This document shows positions 1 through 10,942 of a DNA stretch of 64,000 bases, in pieces; position 1 is the first letter of the stretch; each line of letters starts with the position of its first letter. A program made the position numbers and the translations under genes. The stretch lies in the NCBI GenBank assembly GCA_015499985.1, contig JAAAUF010000020.1, positions 30,681 to 94,680 of the forward strand, written 5' to 3'. Below the pieces are notes generated by a model. The model was given only the letters and a program-made list of their open reading frames with translations. It was not told where the DNA came from and did not search any database. The stretch is from Haplosporangium gracile (taxonomy: Eukaryota; Mortierellomycota; Mortierellomycetes; Mortierellales; Mortierellaceae).

Positions 1-178
1 GCTTCTGTTTGCCATGGCTGCAATGGAATGACAAGCTGGACAACCTTCTTTCGTCTTTTTCTTTTTTTATTCTTCTTCATCAACCTTCTCCTTTCCTCAC
101 CTCCAGTTCGCCTTTCTTCATTTATCTTTTTCCTTTAATTCTATCCTACTACAAATATCCATTTGAAACATCCTTAAT

Positions 179-398
179 ATGAATGAGGTCCAGACAGCAA
201 CGGCCTCGACTGTTCCCACCGGTCGGGATGCATCTCCAAGCGACATCTCTCACATCTACTCCCGAATCCACAGCATCATCGAAACGGTCCGAGACCAACC
301 TCCGAAGCGATCTACTGCTGCCGCTGCTTCTACTACACCAGTATCCGCGGAGCGGGATAATGATGGAGTGGCAGTGGCCAAGACGAACCAACTTGCGG
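179..398 (+). CDS. possible alternative first exon of the SEC2-like gene
   Basis: An ATG opens 73 codons that stop cleanly at a GTGAGT donor (GT at 399-400) with one base left over. The residues (MNEVQTATAS..., then SHIYSRIHSIIETVRDQ) match nothing I know. A pyrimidine-rich acceptor inside the downstream SEC2-like reading frame (CGCAG ending at 1271) has the matching phase. Splicing 398 to 1272 would fuse this peptide in frame to that protein, replacing its first 19 residues. The intron would be about 870 nt, longer than most others here. It could equally be a separate tiny transcript. Low certainty. Confidence 0.35.
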
Positions 399-1215
399 GT
401 GAGTTTCTTTTTTTTATATGTATTTGGTATGGGCTTTGCATTGGAATGAGACTTGGAATCAAGACTAAAAAAGTTAAAAAAAGGTGGCTGGCTATGGTGG
501 TAGCGGGGAGTGAGTGGTCTGATTCTGATCTGGCGAGGCCAGCAGGAGTCTGAAGGTTTCCTTGGGGCAGCCGGGCCAGAGAATGACTGGTCTGGGAGGA
601 AGTATGGAGTGGTGATTTTGTCTGCACGGGTGCTGGGGATACAAGGGGGTGGGAACAGCATGGGAAGGTACGACAAGGGCAAGGACATAAAGGCACACTT
701 ACACAAAGGACAGAAGCGAGGGGGACAAGGAAGGTCATTCCTCTCCTCCTTGTCTTCTAAAATAGCTTTTTCTGGGTGGGCTGTCTATGGTCGTTCAATC
801 CAATCCAATCCCGTCCTGCCCATTGCCTGAATGCTTGCATAGCCCTCAGCCCCTCCCCCTTTTTTACTCGCTTTCTTAGGATTGGGATTGGTGAGGAAGT
901 AGAGTGGTGAGTAGTGGTGGCCCATGGTCGATTGGATAGCGGGCACACGTTCACTCCGTTACTCACACTGACACTCACACCACACTCACACACTTACACG
1001 CATACAACATATTCACGCCCTTTTGACCACACCAACTGACACGCCAGCCTGACCTTGTATTTTTCCTCTCTCGTCTTGACTTTTCTACTTTGTCTTTCCC
1101 CACTTTTTATTCTTCTTCTTTCCTTCCTTTACCTTTTTGCACTTTTCCTTCCTCAACAAAAAACGACAACAACATTACAACTACTACTGTCACTATTATT
1201 ACATCACTACACAAC
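399..1215. other. leader, promoter or long intron upstream of SEC2-like gene
   Basis: No convincing coding sequence. The stretch from about 960 to 1215 is rich in CAC/ACA and CTT tracts, as seen in front of other genes in this window. This supports transcription starting here for the ATG at 1216. Confidence 0.4.
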
Positions 1216-2994
1216 ATGGAACAACCAATAACCGATACTCCTACAGACACACAAGCACATCCTCCCGCAGACACCGAACCAGCTGACGCAAAGGCGGACA
1301 CCATTGTAACAACTTCAACAACCACAGCAGAAACTCATCTTTACAACGGCGACACAACACATCAGGAGGATACTGATTGTCCTTGCCACAAGGTGCTCGC
1401 CGATTCAAGCTCTCATGCCTGTGGAATCTGCAAACGCATAATTCCTTCGCTGGATGACGCACACAAGGAACACACCCGCCTGGTCGAGGAGATGGAGCAG
1501 GCACAAACCCGACTCGCCGAGGAAAAGAAACGAGCCCTGGCAGCAACAGTCGACGTCGAGGTATTGCGTAAGAAAATCGAGGATCTTGAGGACAGTCTTC
1601 AGGCAAAGTCGGACGACTATGAGAGTGTACAGAAGGATCTCTCGATCCTAAACGACAAGTACGTGGACGAGATTGAAAAGGTCGCCGAGCTGCAACACGC
1701 CAAGGAGACGGTCGAGGGCGAGCTGGAGGAACTGAGCCGGACGCTGTTTGAAGAGGCCAACGGGATGGTCGCGACAGAGGCTAGAGCCCGTCACCAACTC
1801 GAACTGACACGGAAACATCTCGAACTCGAACTCAAGGACGCCCAGGAACGACTTGCAGCAGAGACTTCGCAACTCAAGGAACTCAAGTCAAAGATGGAAG
1901 CCATGATGGAGTTCCAGCCGCAGAGTAAGCGCTCGTCCACCAATCACTCTGACCGTGGTAGTGTCGACCTCGCCCAGCTCTTTGGAATCAACAACAACAA
2001 TAGAATCTCGGTGCCAGAAGCCCTCACGGAGGAGCCCGAGCCAGAGACCGCCATTGCTATTGACGGTCAGCTCTTGCAGGAATTCAGGGAGTTTGTCACC
2101 CAGAGTTCGTCCGTCCGCCTCAACAAGATCCATAGTCTCACATTCATGCGTCATTGTCAGGATGAGGACGTGGAGCTTTGCTTACGATTCGGAAACACCC
2201 CAAGGATCTCGGCGAAAAAGTTGACGGAGGGTATTTGCTCTAACACCTGCTATATCGAGGAGGCCACGGCAGAACAAGTCAAGGAGTACGAGCGCATGGT
2301 CTTGGCAGCACAACAACCCCCTTCGCCAGCACGCAACTCCATGTCCAACAAGAGTGTTCTCTGGGAGCGTCTTCAGAATCAGTACGCAATGTATCAGGCC
2401 CCCAAGGGTGGATGTCAGACATGCGGTCGGTCAGGTCCTCTGAGCCATCGGTACCGAATTGCGTCTTTGGATGAGTGGTCGTTTATCGATCGGTTCTGTC
2501 GCGACCGTCTCGTCGCCGTCTGCGAGTTTTATATCTTTATTCGCAACATCCGCGCAGGATTGTACGCAAGCCGTTCAATCGAGGATCTCTACTCAGAGAG
2601 TTTGCGTCTTCGACTTCAGATGTTCTACGCCCGCTCAGGAGTCTTGCCTATCATGCTGTCGGAACTTGGCACGACGGCTCAGTCGATTGGTAACATGGGC
2701 TCAGCAGGTCAAGGACAATGGCCAGAGGGGACACCGCTGCCCCGAGGCGAGAGCAGCGATGCCGGATCGATCAATTCCGCGTCTGCCTCGGCCTTTACAA
2801 CGCCCATCACGACTCCCAAGATTGAGCGGGCCGAGCTCTTGTCGAGATCAATGTCTCGGGAGGAAGTCGTGTCGGCCAAGACCTCCTTGGAAGAAAGAGG
2901 CCGGTCGCCTGTCTCACCTACTACTGCTGCTACAGTAACTGCCTCCACCTCCTTCCCTTTGGCTTCGGCTGGATCCGAGCCATCAAGTTCCTAA
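1216..2994 (+). CDS. Sec2/Rabin8-type guanine nucleotide exchange factor for a Rab GTPase
   Basis: A 592-residue single-exon protein. Residues about 85-235 are a continuous coiled coil containing the Sec2 core (EELSRTLFEEANGMVA, about 171-186), the part of Sec2/Rabin proteins that opens the nucleotide pocket of Sec4/Rab8. Residues about 284-330 (RLNKIHSLTFMRHCQDED) and about 400-480 (CQTCG, DRLVAVCEFYIFIRNIRAGL) resemble the C-terminal region conserved between fungal Sec2-like and animal Rabin proteins. Two cysteine pairs (CPC, CGIC) lie at about 55-72, just before the coil, and the C-terminal 110 residues are Ser/Thr/Pro-rich. The ATG at 1216 was chosen because the in-frame codons upstream look like untranslated leader; an alternative 5' exon at 179-398 is possible. 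Expected role (known for the family): polarised exocytosis at hyphal tips, on secretory vesicles. Confidence 0.85.
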   Translation: MEQPITDTPTDTQAHPPADTEPADAKADTIVTTSTTTAETHLYNGDTTHQEDTDCPCHKVLADSSSHACGICKRIIPSLDDAHKEHTRLVEEMEQAQTRLAEEKKRALAATVDVEVLRKKIEDLEDSLQAKSDDYESVQKDLSILNDKYVDEIEKVAELQHAKETVEGELEELSRTLFEEANGMVATEARARHQLELTRKHLELELKDAQERLAAETSQLKELKSKMEAMMEFQPQSKRSSTNHSDRGSVDLAQLFGINNNNRISVPEALTEEPEPETAIAIDGQLLQEFREFVTQSSSVRLNKIHSLTFMRHCQDEDVELCLRFGNTPRISAKKLTEGICSNTCYIEEATAEQVKEYERMVLAAQQPPSPARNSMSNKSVLWERLQNQYAMYQAPKGGCQTCGRSGPLSHRYRIASLDEWSFIDRFCRDRLVAVCEFYIFIRNIRAGLYASRSIEDLYSESLRLRLQMFYARSGVLPIMLSELGTTAQSIGNMGSAGQGQWPEGTPLPRGESSDAGSINSASASAFTTPITTPKIERAELLSRSMSREEVVSAKTSLEERGRSPVSPTTAATVTASTSFPLASAGSEPSSS

Positions 2995-3689
2995 TTCACC
3001 CCAAGACCGCACTTTCTTTTTTCTTTACTACGCGTAGCAACTTTGTCGTAGCTTTAGGAATAGCATACCATCAAAAACAAAAGGCTTTGTTCAACTCACA
3101 ACCAAAACTTTGTCGCCCTAAGAATTTTTCACGCTTATATGCCAGTAGGCAACGTTGGTTATTTTTCCTTCTTTCTTTCTTTCTTTCTCTCTTTCTATCT
3201 TCCCCTCCACCCTATTTCACTATGAATACTCTCACCTTCTCAGATGACGTGACACTTTGTGTCTTTTGCAACCCTCTTCCCTAAACTTTTTCCGGAAACA
3301 TGGCCGCCTTGTACACAAGCCTCTCGGATGAGGTTTACCAAAATTCGAGTGGAGGGTGAATCTAAGTCGCGTAAAGGATACTTTGAACATTGACGTGTGC
3401 TTGAGGCCTGCCTCGTACCGTCAGGATGAAGCCCCTGGCGCCTTATGCCCTGTCGATTGCTCCTGTTCGTTTCTATGCACATTGTACGCCATAAACGTAC
3501 AGTCGTCGCCGTTCCGCTCGCTAACACGCCTTCTTTGTATGACATTCCAAAACAACGCAAAGGTAGGAGTTCCCCCATGTAACTCACCATATCAAAAATG
3601 ATGTGCCATCCGTCAGCTGCAAAAATCAAAAACCACGCAATAGCTCACAAACAAACGCCTTTTTTTTAACTTAAAATTTAAGCTCAAGT
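2995..3689. other. 3' flank and non-coding spacer
   Basis: Includes a (TTTC)n tract near 3173-3195. Short overlapping ORFs on both strands show no recognisable protein. The first exon of the BTB relic that follows would be expected here but I cannot see it. Confidence 0.4.
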
Positions 3690-4440
3690 CTTTATCAACA
3701 CGGTTACGGAATGCGACAAGTATGATTTCAAGATTGTCTGATTGACCCTGCCCACACTTTCTCGCGGCTTCAAGCCAGCTTTCCTTCCTGTCATTTCTCT
3801 GACTGGCAGTGCTGATGTCGATGCATCTGCGGAAATTAGAGCTGGTCAGCCTTTAGCGCTCTTATCCCAAATGCCGTCAAGGAACGAAGTGACAGAGGTG
3901 AAGGTGATGACGCCAGTCGTTTGGTCGTCAACGTCGATAGGTTCACAGTGCCTGCGATCACCTATTTCAGTTTTTACTGCCACTCTGGGATCATCCATCA
4001 CGGCCCGCCAGCCGGCTTGGTGTCAGCGAACAACAGGTGACAACTATTGCTTTTGCACCCCGAGTCTGGATCTCCGACGACGGGGAGGCTATCAACCTTT
4101 TGCTTTGGAACAGGCTGCTGGGCACAGAGTGTTTGCCGATGTCGAAACTGAAAAGCGTGATCTGGATGGAGCCTCTTTGCGTCTTTGACCACTTTGGGGT
4201 GGACGGTTTGTGCGACGTGTGCCTGACTCAGATGGTCAAGTCGATCAAGACCTTCGACGTAGTGAAGCTGCTGTTTGAGATTGGATGTGCTTTTGAGACG
4301 GTCATGGATGCTGCGCTGCATTATATCGCTCAGAACTTGGGATCGATGTTTGGTGAAGGCAAGAACGCGTTTAAAAAGCTCGTGGTCACGAGGAATACCA
4401 CAATTTGATGCTTGAACTGATCCGGTACAAGAATAAGTAG
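3690..4440 (+). pseudogene. relic of a MATH/BTB-like gene
   Basis: Translating across frames recovers pieces collinear with the paralogues at 6132 and 7969. These are KYDFKIV followed by a TGA stop (3739-3741) and LTLPTLSRGFKPAF, which parallel YDFEIVLTTQPALTRSFK. Next comes FTVPAITYFSFYCHSGII in another frame, which parallels FTLVTFACLVYYLYTGII. A C-terminal block follows (MVKSIKTFDVVKLLFEIGC, ending AFKK). A last frame change near 4378 leads into RGHEEYHNLMLELIRYKNK and a TAG at 4438. Most of the BTB core and all of exon 1 are missing. Clearly non-functional and older than the broken copy at 7969. Confidence 0.75.
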
Positions 4441-5208
4441 TTGTACATGACTTTTGTTTAGAATTTTGACGCGTTTTTTTTTTTTTTTTTTTTAAAAAAG
4501 CATTAGACTGCAGCCTATTTTTTTAAACACTCCCTGCATTGAGTTTTCGCCTTATTACACTTGGAGGTTGATGCAACTCTTTTTTTTTTGCCATCGTTCT
4601 TTCATCGTCGTACACAAAGGGAAGCTAACATGGTTGTTGTCTACTTGTCCTTTTTCGACTTTCCTTCATCTGAAATTCACAAATAAACAGCATTACACTT
4701 TATTCCACTTTCTTGGCACTCAAAATTTACGCGTCATTTTGAATGATTCCATCTCGCATGGACATGTACACAACTCTGATTTCTAAAGTCGACAAACTCT
4801 TTTTTTTCACAGGTGGGAAACAGAAGGCAATGTCTCTTGTTCTTTTTTACTTTTTCGAGGCCAGTCGGGATCGGACGCGCCTGGAAACGGTAGGTGACAA
4901 ACACGTACAGTAACACACCCATATTTGGTAGTGGGCTGTTGCGGGGTGACCAGATGAGAGCCCTTGACCATCTAGGCACAAGTATAAAAACGATTCTAAT
5001 CCCTCTCACCATTTTCTGTCATTTTACTTTCTTGCCCTTGCTTCCCACTTTCCATACAAAAGCATATGTACTGCCCACTGATGCAAGACCCATGCTTATT
5101 TGCTTTCATATATGTGCGCCCCTTGCAACATTGCAGCCCTTACTGATAATTCTATCTGTTCTTTATCAAACCAATCCCAAAAAAAAACTAGAACAGATCT
5201 CACAAACT
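4441..5208. other. spacer and promoter of the secreted-protein gene
   Basis: Contains a poly-T/A run at about 4472-4498 and no supported gene. A TATA-like box and pyrimidine-rich leader precede the next gene. Confidence 0.4.
4983..4989 (+). promoter_or_regulatory. TATA-like box
   Basis: TATAAAA lies 220 nt upstream of the secreted-protein ATG. This is a sequence match only. Confidence 0.3.
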
Positions 5209-5643
5209 ATGAAGTTCACCCTCACAGCCACGGTTGTCGCCTTGGTTGCTACTGCTCTGATGTCAACCACAACAACCGCCTGCACCACCCGCCTCACTAG
5301 GGATCTCCCCTTCATCAAGACGCTGGCCCGAACCCAGAACTTCAAAGACATCCCTGTTCACTGGGTCTCCTCCAGTCGCTGCGAGATGGATGTCAATACC
5401 GAACGACCCTCCTTGTCCATTGTCCAGCATATTGCTGGCCCGCGTTTCAATTGTTATCAGGCGAATGCAAGGAACAGTACTTTCTGTACAGTCAATTTGG
5501 ATGTTCGTGACATGACGACCAACCAGTTTACGTTGGTAACGGCTCAATTGTGTGAGTGGTACGGCGGTTTGCTTCAGATAACTTCGGAAGCGTACTCTCC
5601 TTGCACTTTTTCGCATGAGGGAATGATTACTCAAGGGCAGTAA
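5209..5643 (+). CDS. small secreted cysteine-containing protein
   Basis: A 144-residue protein. It starts with a textbook signal peptide (MKFTLTATVVALVATALM, then a Thr-rich stretch and a likely cut after TTTTA, about residue 26). The mature part has six cysteines (CTTR, RCEM, NCYQ, FCTV, LCEW, PCTF), enough for three disulfides, and one NST glycosylation sequon next to a cysteine. The ATG at 5209 is the one that gives the signal peptide; upstream in-frame codons are poor. No intron. I do not recognise the family. Size, secretion and even cysteine count resemble small secreted or effector-like fungal proteins, but that is inference. It sits between two MATH/BTB-like loci on the same strand. 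An AATAAA lies about 80 nt after the stop. Confidence 0.75.
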   Translation: MKFTLTATVVALVATALMSTTTTACTTRLTRDLPFIKTLARTQNFKDIPVHWVSSSRCEMDVNTERPSLSIVQHIAGPRFNCYQANARNSTFCTVNLDVRDMTTNQFTLVTAQLCEWYGGLLQITSEAYSPCTFSHEGMITQGQ

Positions 5644-6131
5644 GGGAAGGAAAGCAAGGGTTGACCTCATTCTCTCTCTTTCACTCCTATTGTAAGTCAT
5701 TTTACACCCTTGCCCCTTGCAACGAATAAACTATTCCCTTTGAGATCGATGTTTATGGTGACTGACGAAAGACAAGGATGCTGCATTTGTTTATTTGTTT
5801 TTTTTGCTTGATGCGAGAGGGTCGAGTAGATGACAATGAGAGGGAGAGGTTGAGAAAGGACACGGATGAAGGAGTATCCAGCGGCGAAATGCCATTACAT
5901 GACAATCAGATTAGGAACATAAATAGAGGAACCTATGCCGGTCAATTCGGATCCCAATCCCTTTCTTTCTTTCTTTTTCTCTCTCAACTCTTGGAGTCTT
6001 TTCTTGGTCATATGAGACTCAGTCCCAAACACCTTCAGCCGTACTGCATCCCACCAATCTTCCTCTCCACTCTTGCCACTGCCAACAGCAATACTTCCTT
6101 CAACCCCAGTATTACCAGCACCCCTATCAAA
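5644..6131. other. spacer between secreted protein and BTB gene
   Basis: 3' flank followed by the CT-rich leader (TTTCTTTCTTTTTCTC at about 5962) of the next gene. No gene seen. Confidence 0.4.
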
Positions 6132-7583
6132 ATGGGCCAAGTCGATCTCGTCGAAGTGCTCACCCTCCGGATCCAATGCGACCCCCTCAGCCCAATGCCT
6201 TTATTCAACACCAAATCGTTGACCATCAAGAGCCGTAGTGCTGCTGCACACGATTCCTACCACAATCCTCAATGGCAAGTCGTCCTGACCCGCATCGGTG
6301 ACATTGGTGACAATCTCGACATCCAGCTCCGGTCGCCGTCGCATTCTCGTCTGCCGACCAATTTTCGGTCTGTCAATGTAATCTACCACCAGCGACACCT
6401 TGCCAGTATTCTCTTGAACGAGTCGGCGTATAGTAACTGGGGGGAATTGAAATGTAAGTGCATGTCTGTGTTCTTTATTGTTGTGGAGGAAAAAAAATGT
6501 TTCTTTTTGCAACATGCAACTGACAATTACTAATTCGCGCTCCTTTATTCTTTGCTTTCCTCCCTTCTAACAGTTTCGTTCCCGGTCGAGAAGGCTCTGA
6601 ACGGCGAGAAGTACGAGTTCGATATCATCCTGACGACTCAACATCAGCCAACCAAGTCGCCCAAGCTGGTCCCTCTGCTGTCATTACCGTCTTTGTTGTC
6701 CTCCTCGTCCTCTTCCAAGTACACAAATCACAAAACGACCATGAACGGAATGGACCTTACATCGTCCTCCTCGTCACCATCGCGTCTTGATCCGACTCTG
6801 ACTATGATGAAAATGTTCCTCCGAGACCGACAATCAGCCGATGTTAAGTTCCTGTTCGTAACTGAGCTCACGGCAAGTGGTCGTATCCCGTGTCTATGGG
6901 CTCACCGTTTGGTCCTTTCGCGATATCCTGCCTTGAACGCCCTTGTTCGAAGAGCTGAGTCCTGTAAGGATGGATGTGTGTTTGGACCGGTGACAGTTCG
7001 TATGCCCCACCTGATATCCCTGGCGGCATTCTCTTGCATGTTGTACTACCTCTACACAGGCAAAGTCCAGCTCTCGATGCGACCAGACATGTTTGTTCTG
7101 AGCCAGGTCGATCTCAACTCTACGTATGCGGCGCGCGAGTGCGCCCCGTTCAACACCGACGCTGTAATGGTGGATGGTCCGTGCCTGGACGGCACCATGT
7201 CGTCCTGTGGGCACAACTGCAAGGCTATCTTTGACTGGGGAGCCGAAGATGCTGAATCGCTCTGGCCCGTAAAGGGCGTGCCCTGTCGCGATTTGCACTC
7301 CACCGCCAAACACTTTGGGATCACCGACCTGCAAGAGATCTGTCTCGAGGGAATAGTGGAATCAATCGACTTGTCGAATGCAATTGAGATGTTGTTCGAA
7401 TTTGGAGGTTCGTCGGCTATGGCCCGCGAGGCAGTGTTGAGTTTTGTGAACGAGAACTTGTCGGTCTTGTTTGCTGAGGGTCGGGATCCGTTCTTAGGGT
7501 ACTGTGAGAGGGAGGAGTGTTATATGATTATGATTGAGGTGATGCGGTCGTTTGCGAAGCGCCTTTCAGGTGGCAAGCCATAA
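6132..7583 (+). CDS. MATH-like/BTB domain protein (intact paralogue)
   Basis: Two exons, 6132-6453 and 6574-7583 (GTAAGT donor, phase 1), 443 residues. Residues about 5-135 form a beta-rich region that looks like a divergent MATH domain (WQVVLTRIGDIGDN...; YEFDIILTT). A Ser-rich linker follows, then a BTB/POZ fold at about 190-300 (RQSADVKFLF, WAHRLVLSRYPALNALV, CMLYYLYTGKV). A helical C-terminal region ends the protein (AKHFGITDLQEICLEGIVE, then AIEMLFEFG). MATH-BTB proteins typically carry substrates to cullin-3 ubiquitin ligases; cullin-3 itself lies at 21968. The intron position and phase are shared with the broken copy at 7969, which proves common descent. The linker between BTB and the C-terminal block (about 305-350) is Cys-rich. 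The start is the first ATG that gives a sensible domain boundary. Confidence 0.8.
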
Positions 7584-7968
7584 AATCAGTGGTAGTGGTG
7601 GTCATTGAAGCTACCGTCCCCTTTCCTTACCTTTTTTTTTCGCACGTATCTTTTTGAGGATAGTGACGAAAGGCAAACAGAATGAACATGTGAGTTATGC
7701 TTCCTACATGGGTTGACATGAGTTGCTATTGAGGAGTAAAAAGTCCTCGCGTCAAGCGTGGCCTGGCCTTTTCAGAGGCTTTCTTAATTAAAGATAACGC
7801 TTGATGATATCCTTTTTTTTTTTTCCTCATCAAAGTAAATGATGACAAGGGTGTGTGTAGTTGTAGTTGAAAGAACGAGTCGTGGGAACGGGAGCAACAT
7901 ATATGATGAAGACGGCTGTTTTGCTTCAGCACTTCTTTCTTCCCTCGTTCACCCAGACACTTCTCACC
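7584..7968. other. spacer between BTB paralogues
   Basis: 3' flank with short T runs, then the leader of the next copy. No gene seen. Confidence 0.4.
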
Positions 7969-9306
7969 ATGCCTGACGTCCGCCTGTACGATGAAGCGAT
8001 ATTCCATATCATCGGCGAACCTCTGAGCGCCAGCTCTCCAGGTAACACAATCACCATTGAGAAATTACACCCTATTCATCCCAATCATAGCTGCAGTTGG
8101 AGAATTGTTTTAACTCGAGAGGTACAAGCACTAAGGATTGAATTGTCATGGTCGTGTGGTTACGACAGTCGTTTTACGACGTACTGCCCTCCTGTTTTCC
8201 TCTCCATGAACTTTGTTCACCATAAGCGCGGAATCATAAACGCAGCTCTCGACCATAGTCTAAACTGGATCTTGCGAACTTGCCGACGTAAGTCTTAACA
8301 GACATCTGGCGGTTTATTTGTTTGGGCGTGTTGAAAGCATATTTGCAGTTCGTTCAACAACTCTGATTTGTCATTTACCACATGCTCTAGTGACCGTCCC
8401 TGTCAACAAGGCCATGCGAGGGAAAGTGTATGATTTCGAGATCGTTCTCACGACCCAGCCTGCCCTTACACGCTCGTTCAAGGTGCCTCTGTCTGTCGAC
8501 CCAGCGGCCGACGAGACGGATGAGTCCACGGCAATCGAGGCTGGTCCGAGCCTTCCCATCATGAAGACTCTGCTTTGCGATCGCCACTCCATAGATGTCC
8601 AGTTCATCTTCACCACTGACAAGACCTGCGCCAACGTCGGATTCTGGGCCCACCGTTCGGTCCTCTCTCGCTACAAGGCCATGGACAATCTTATCAAGAA
8701 GTCACTCCAGGAGCAAGTCGCCCGAGAGGGTGATGCAGGACCATTGACCATTCGCATGGAAAAGTTCACTCTGGTGACCTTTGCCTGCCTGGTATACTAC
8801 CTCTACACCGGCATCATCAAACGCACAATAGATACCACTTAGTTCACCTTTAGCCAACAGAACGAAGCCGTCGTCGTGATCGAAGACGAGACTAGCGGCC
8901 GTGCCATAGACCGCATGTCCTAGAATCCCCTAGACGCCGACTCATCCTGGAAGCTCAAGGACGTGACCTGGGTCGACCTTCTCTTCGTCTCGGAGTACTT
9001 TGGCGTCAAGGATCTGCGCGATGAGTGTCTCCTGAGGTGGTTGAGTCGATCAAGAACTCGAATGTGGTCGAGTTGTTGTTTGAAGTTGGGTGCTTTTATG
9101 AGCAGGTCAAAGACGCTGGGTTGCACTACTTAGCTGACAATATGGAGTCGATGTGTGATGAGGACAAGGATCCGTTCGAGAGGTATCGTGACCACAAGGA
9201 GTGTCACGCCATGATGCTCGACGCGATGCGGTACAAGCCTATCCCCGTGGCTCGCCGACAGAACACTTTGACCTCCCCCGTTCGCTCCCTCGAGATATGC
9301 ATATAA
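7969..9306 (+). pseudogene. MATH-like/BTB paralogue with two nonsense codons and a frameshift
   Basis: Exon 1 is 7969-8287 and exon 2 starts at 8391, with the same phase-1 intron as the intact gene. The N-terminal region and BTB domain read well (SIDVQFIFTTDK, WAHRSVLSRYKAMDNL, CLVYYLYTGII). Then TAG at 8840-8842 and a second in-frame TAG at 8921-8923 interrupt otherwise coding-like sequence (FTFSQQNEAVVVIEDETSGR; WKLKDVTWVDLLFVSEYFGV). Near 9029-9030 one base is missing; the next frame continues with VVESIKNSNVVELLFEVGC to a TAA at 9304. The protein would stop just after the BTB domain. A truncated BTB-only product could still be made. Recent pseudogene, or assembly error if all three sites are wrong. 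Confidence 0.75.
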
Positions 9307-9413
9307 TCAGCAACAGCCTTCCCATTTTTACATAACTCACTCTTCAACCACGTATTATTGTTCAAATGCTAGTTTCTTCTGTGAATAAAAATATAAAAAA
9401 AATGACGAGTCGT

Positions 9414-10942
9414 TCACTTCATCTCTTCCAATTCGGTGAGTTCTTCAGGGAAGAAGACACGGAGAGAATTCTGGTAACAGATCTCTGCCAGCTCATCAGG
9501 GTCCATGCCATACAGTTCAGAAAGCACCAGTAGTACTTGCCTAATATCACAAAGTTCAACAAAACATATATTAGTCAATGATGATGGATCAAACATGGGA
9601 CTAAGAATAGAAATAGGTGATTCATTACCCGATCGTGCAAGGTTCATTTCGCCCTTTAACCATGTTTCCAAACTCAAAGCGCTCCTTGTGGACAGCGCGC
9701 GGTTTGTACATGTCCTGTTGCTCCTTGGTCATCTTCAGATGCTTGAATGATGCATGGGTTGGACGGATCTCGCACCAGGGTCCATCCGTCTCAATCATCA
9801 GTCGGTCCAGCGGCACCTGTGCCGCAGCCTTCAAGTTCTCTTCTGTCTTGAGCGAGCTATCGTATGCGGGTTTGAGCGAATCGAGGGAAGTATTAATACC
9901 ATGAACCAAAAGTTATAATGGTGTGTGGATAAGGCACGCTTCGCGAACACTTACCAGCCGTTAAGACTGATATACAGTCCTAGGTCAATATAAGTTTTCA
10001 GCTCTTCCTGGGTACCCGTGAAAGAATGGACAATACCATCCTTGAACCGGTTGCGGTTCTCAGTAATGATCTTTGCAAAGTCGCCACCTGTGTTGCGGTC
10101 ATGCAAGAACATGGGTAACCCTGTCATCTCGGCCAGTTCGAAATGACGGTGGAAGTGCTTCAATTGTATTTCCTTTGGACAAAAGAAGAGCCGATCGTAA
10201 TCTAAACAAGTGCGGAAGGAAATGATATGTCGGGTTATGTGATCAGTTTCTCTGGAGAGGAAGTACTGTAACGCGATAGAAAGTTGGGTAGGGTACTAAC
10301 CGAGTCCACATTCGCCAATGGCGACAATCTTCTTCTTGTTGACTGGGTCCAAGAGGAAGGCCTTCTGGGCCTTGACATAAGCGTCAGGCCCGCCACGGAA
10401 CTTGTCAAACTCAGCCGCATTCCTAGGATGGCATCCGATCGTGACATACATACTATCTATAAGTTGAAAGAAGAATGAGTGGGATCAGAATAGGCGTGGA
10501 ATGCTTTGACAAGGCTAACCTGGTCAAAGGGATGACTGATCACGACAGGCTACGGTACCATCGTCTCTGACCAAATCGAGGGCTTGGCGACACATCTTGA
10601 GATTGCCGGCGGTGACAATGAGACGATCTACACCGGCATTGCAAGAGCGGCGCAATACCTGAGCGATGTCATCTAGAGGGGTGCGGACCAAATTGCTAAT
10701 GTTAGTTGACGCATAGGGAAAAGAAGGCATTGTAGCGTGAAATGACGTAACTAAAGCTCTTACCAGCGTGGTGGCGCGTTCCACGGTAAACGCCTCGAAA
10801 CATGGAATCAGTGAGGTTGATCCCGACATCTAGTTGGTTCCAACATACAAGGGGTTGGATCAGTTATTGATATTTAGACGCGTGAGACGTGAAACCTTGA
10901 CGCGAGAAAAGAGTTTAACTCACCCATCATTCTTGGAGCCAT
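9414..10942 (-). CDS. TatD-family metal-dependent deoxyribonuclease (TATDN1-like)
   Basis: Seven exons in transcription order: 10942-10924, 10829-10764, 10672-10559, 10456-10301, 10201-9955, 9856-9629, 9540-9414. Together they encode 318 residues, the usual TatD length. Joined exons give DVGINLTDSMFRGVYRG (N-terminal metal-site strand), IVTAGNLKMC, TIGCHPRNAAEFDKF, AIGECGLDYDRLFF, PMFLHDRN, GIVHSFTG, SLKTEENL and LMIETDGPWC, all hallmark TatD segments with the conserved Glu, His and Asp ligands. TatD enzymes are 3' exonucleases/endonucleases acting on DNA, linked to apoptosis-like DNA breakdown and repair. One donor (GTACCG after 10559) is weak, but the join restores the family spacing exactly. 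Divergently transcribed from the thioredoxin-UBX gene. Confidence 0.9.

Noticed and set aside
8780..8930. Intron that might remove the stops in the third BTB copy
   Set aside because: No GT donor and AG acceptor pair spans both TAG codons while keeping the coding-like residues between them; those residues look translated in the ancestor.
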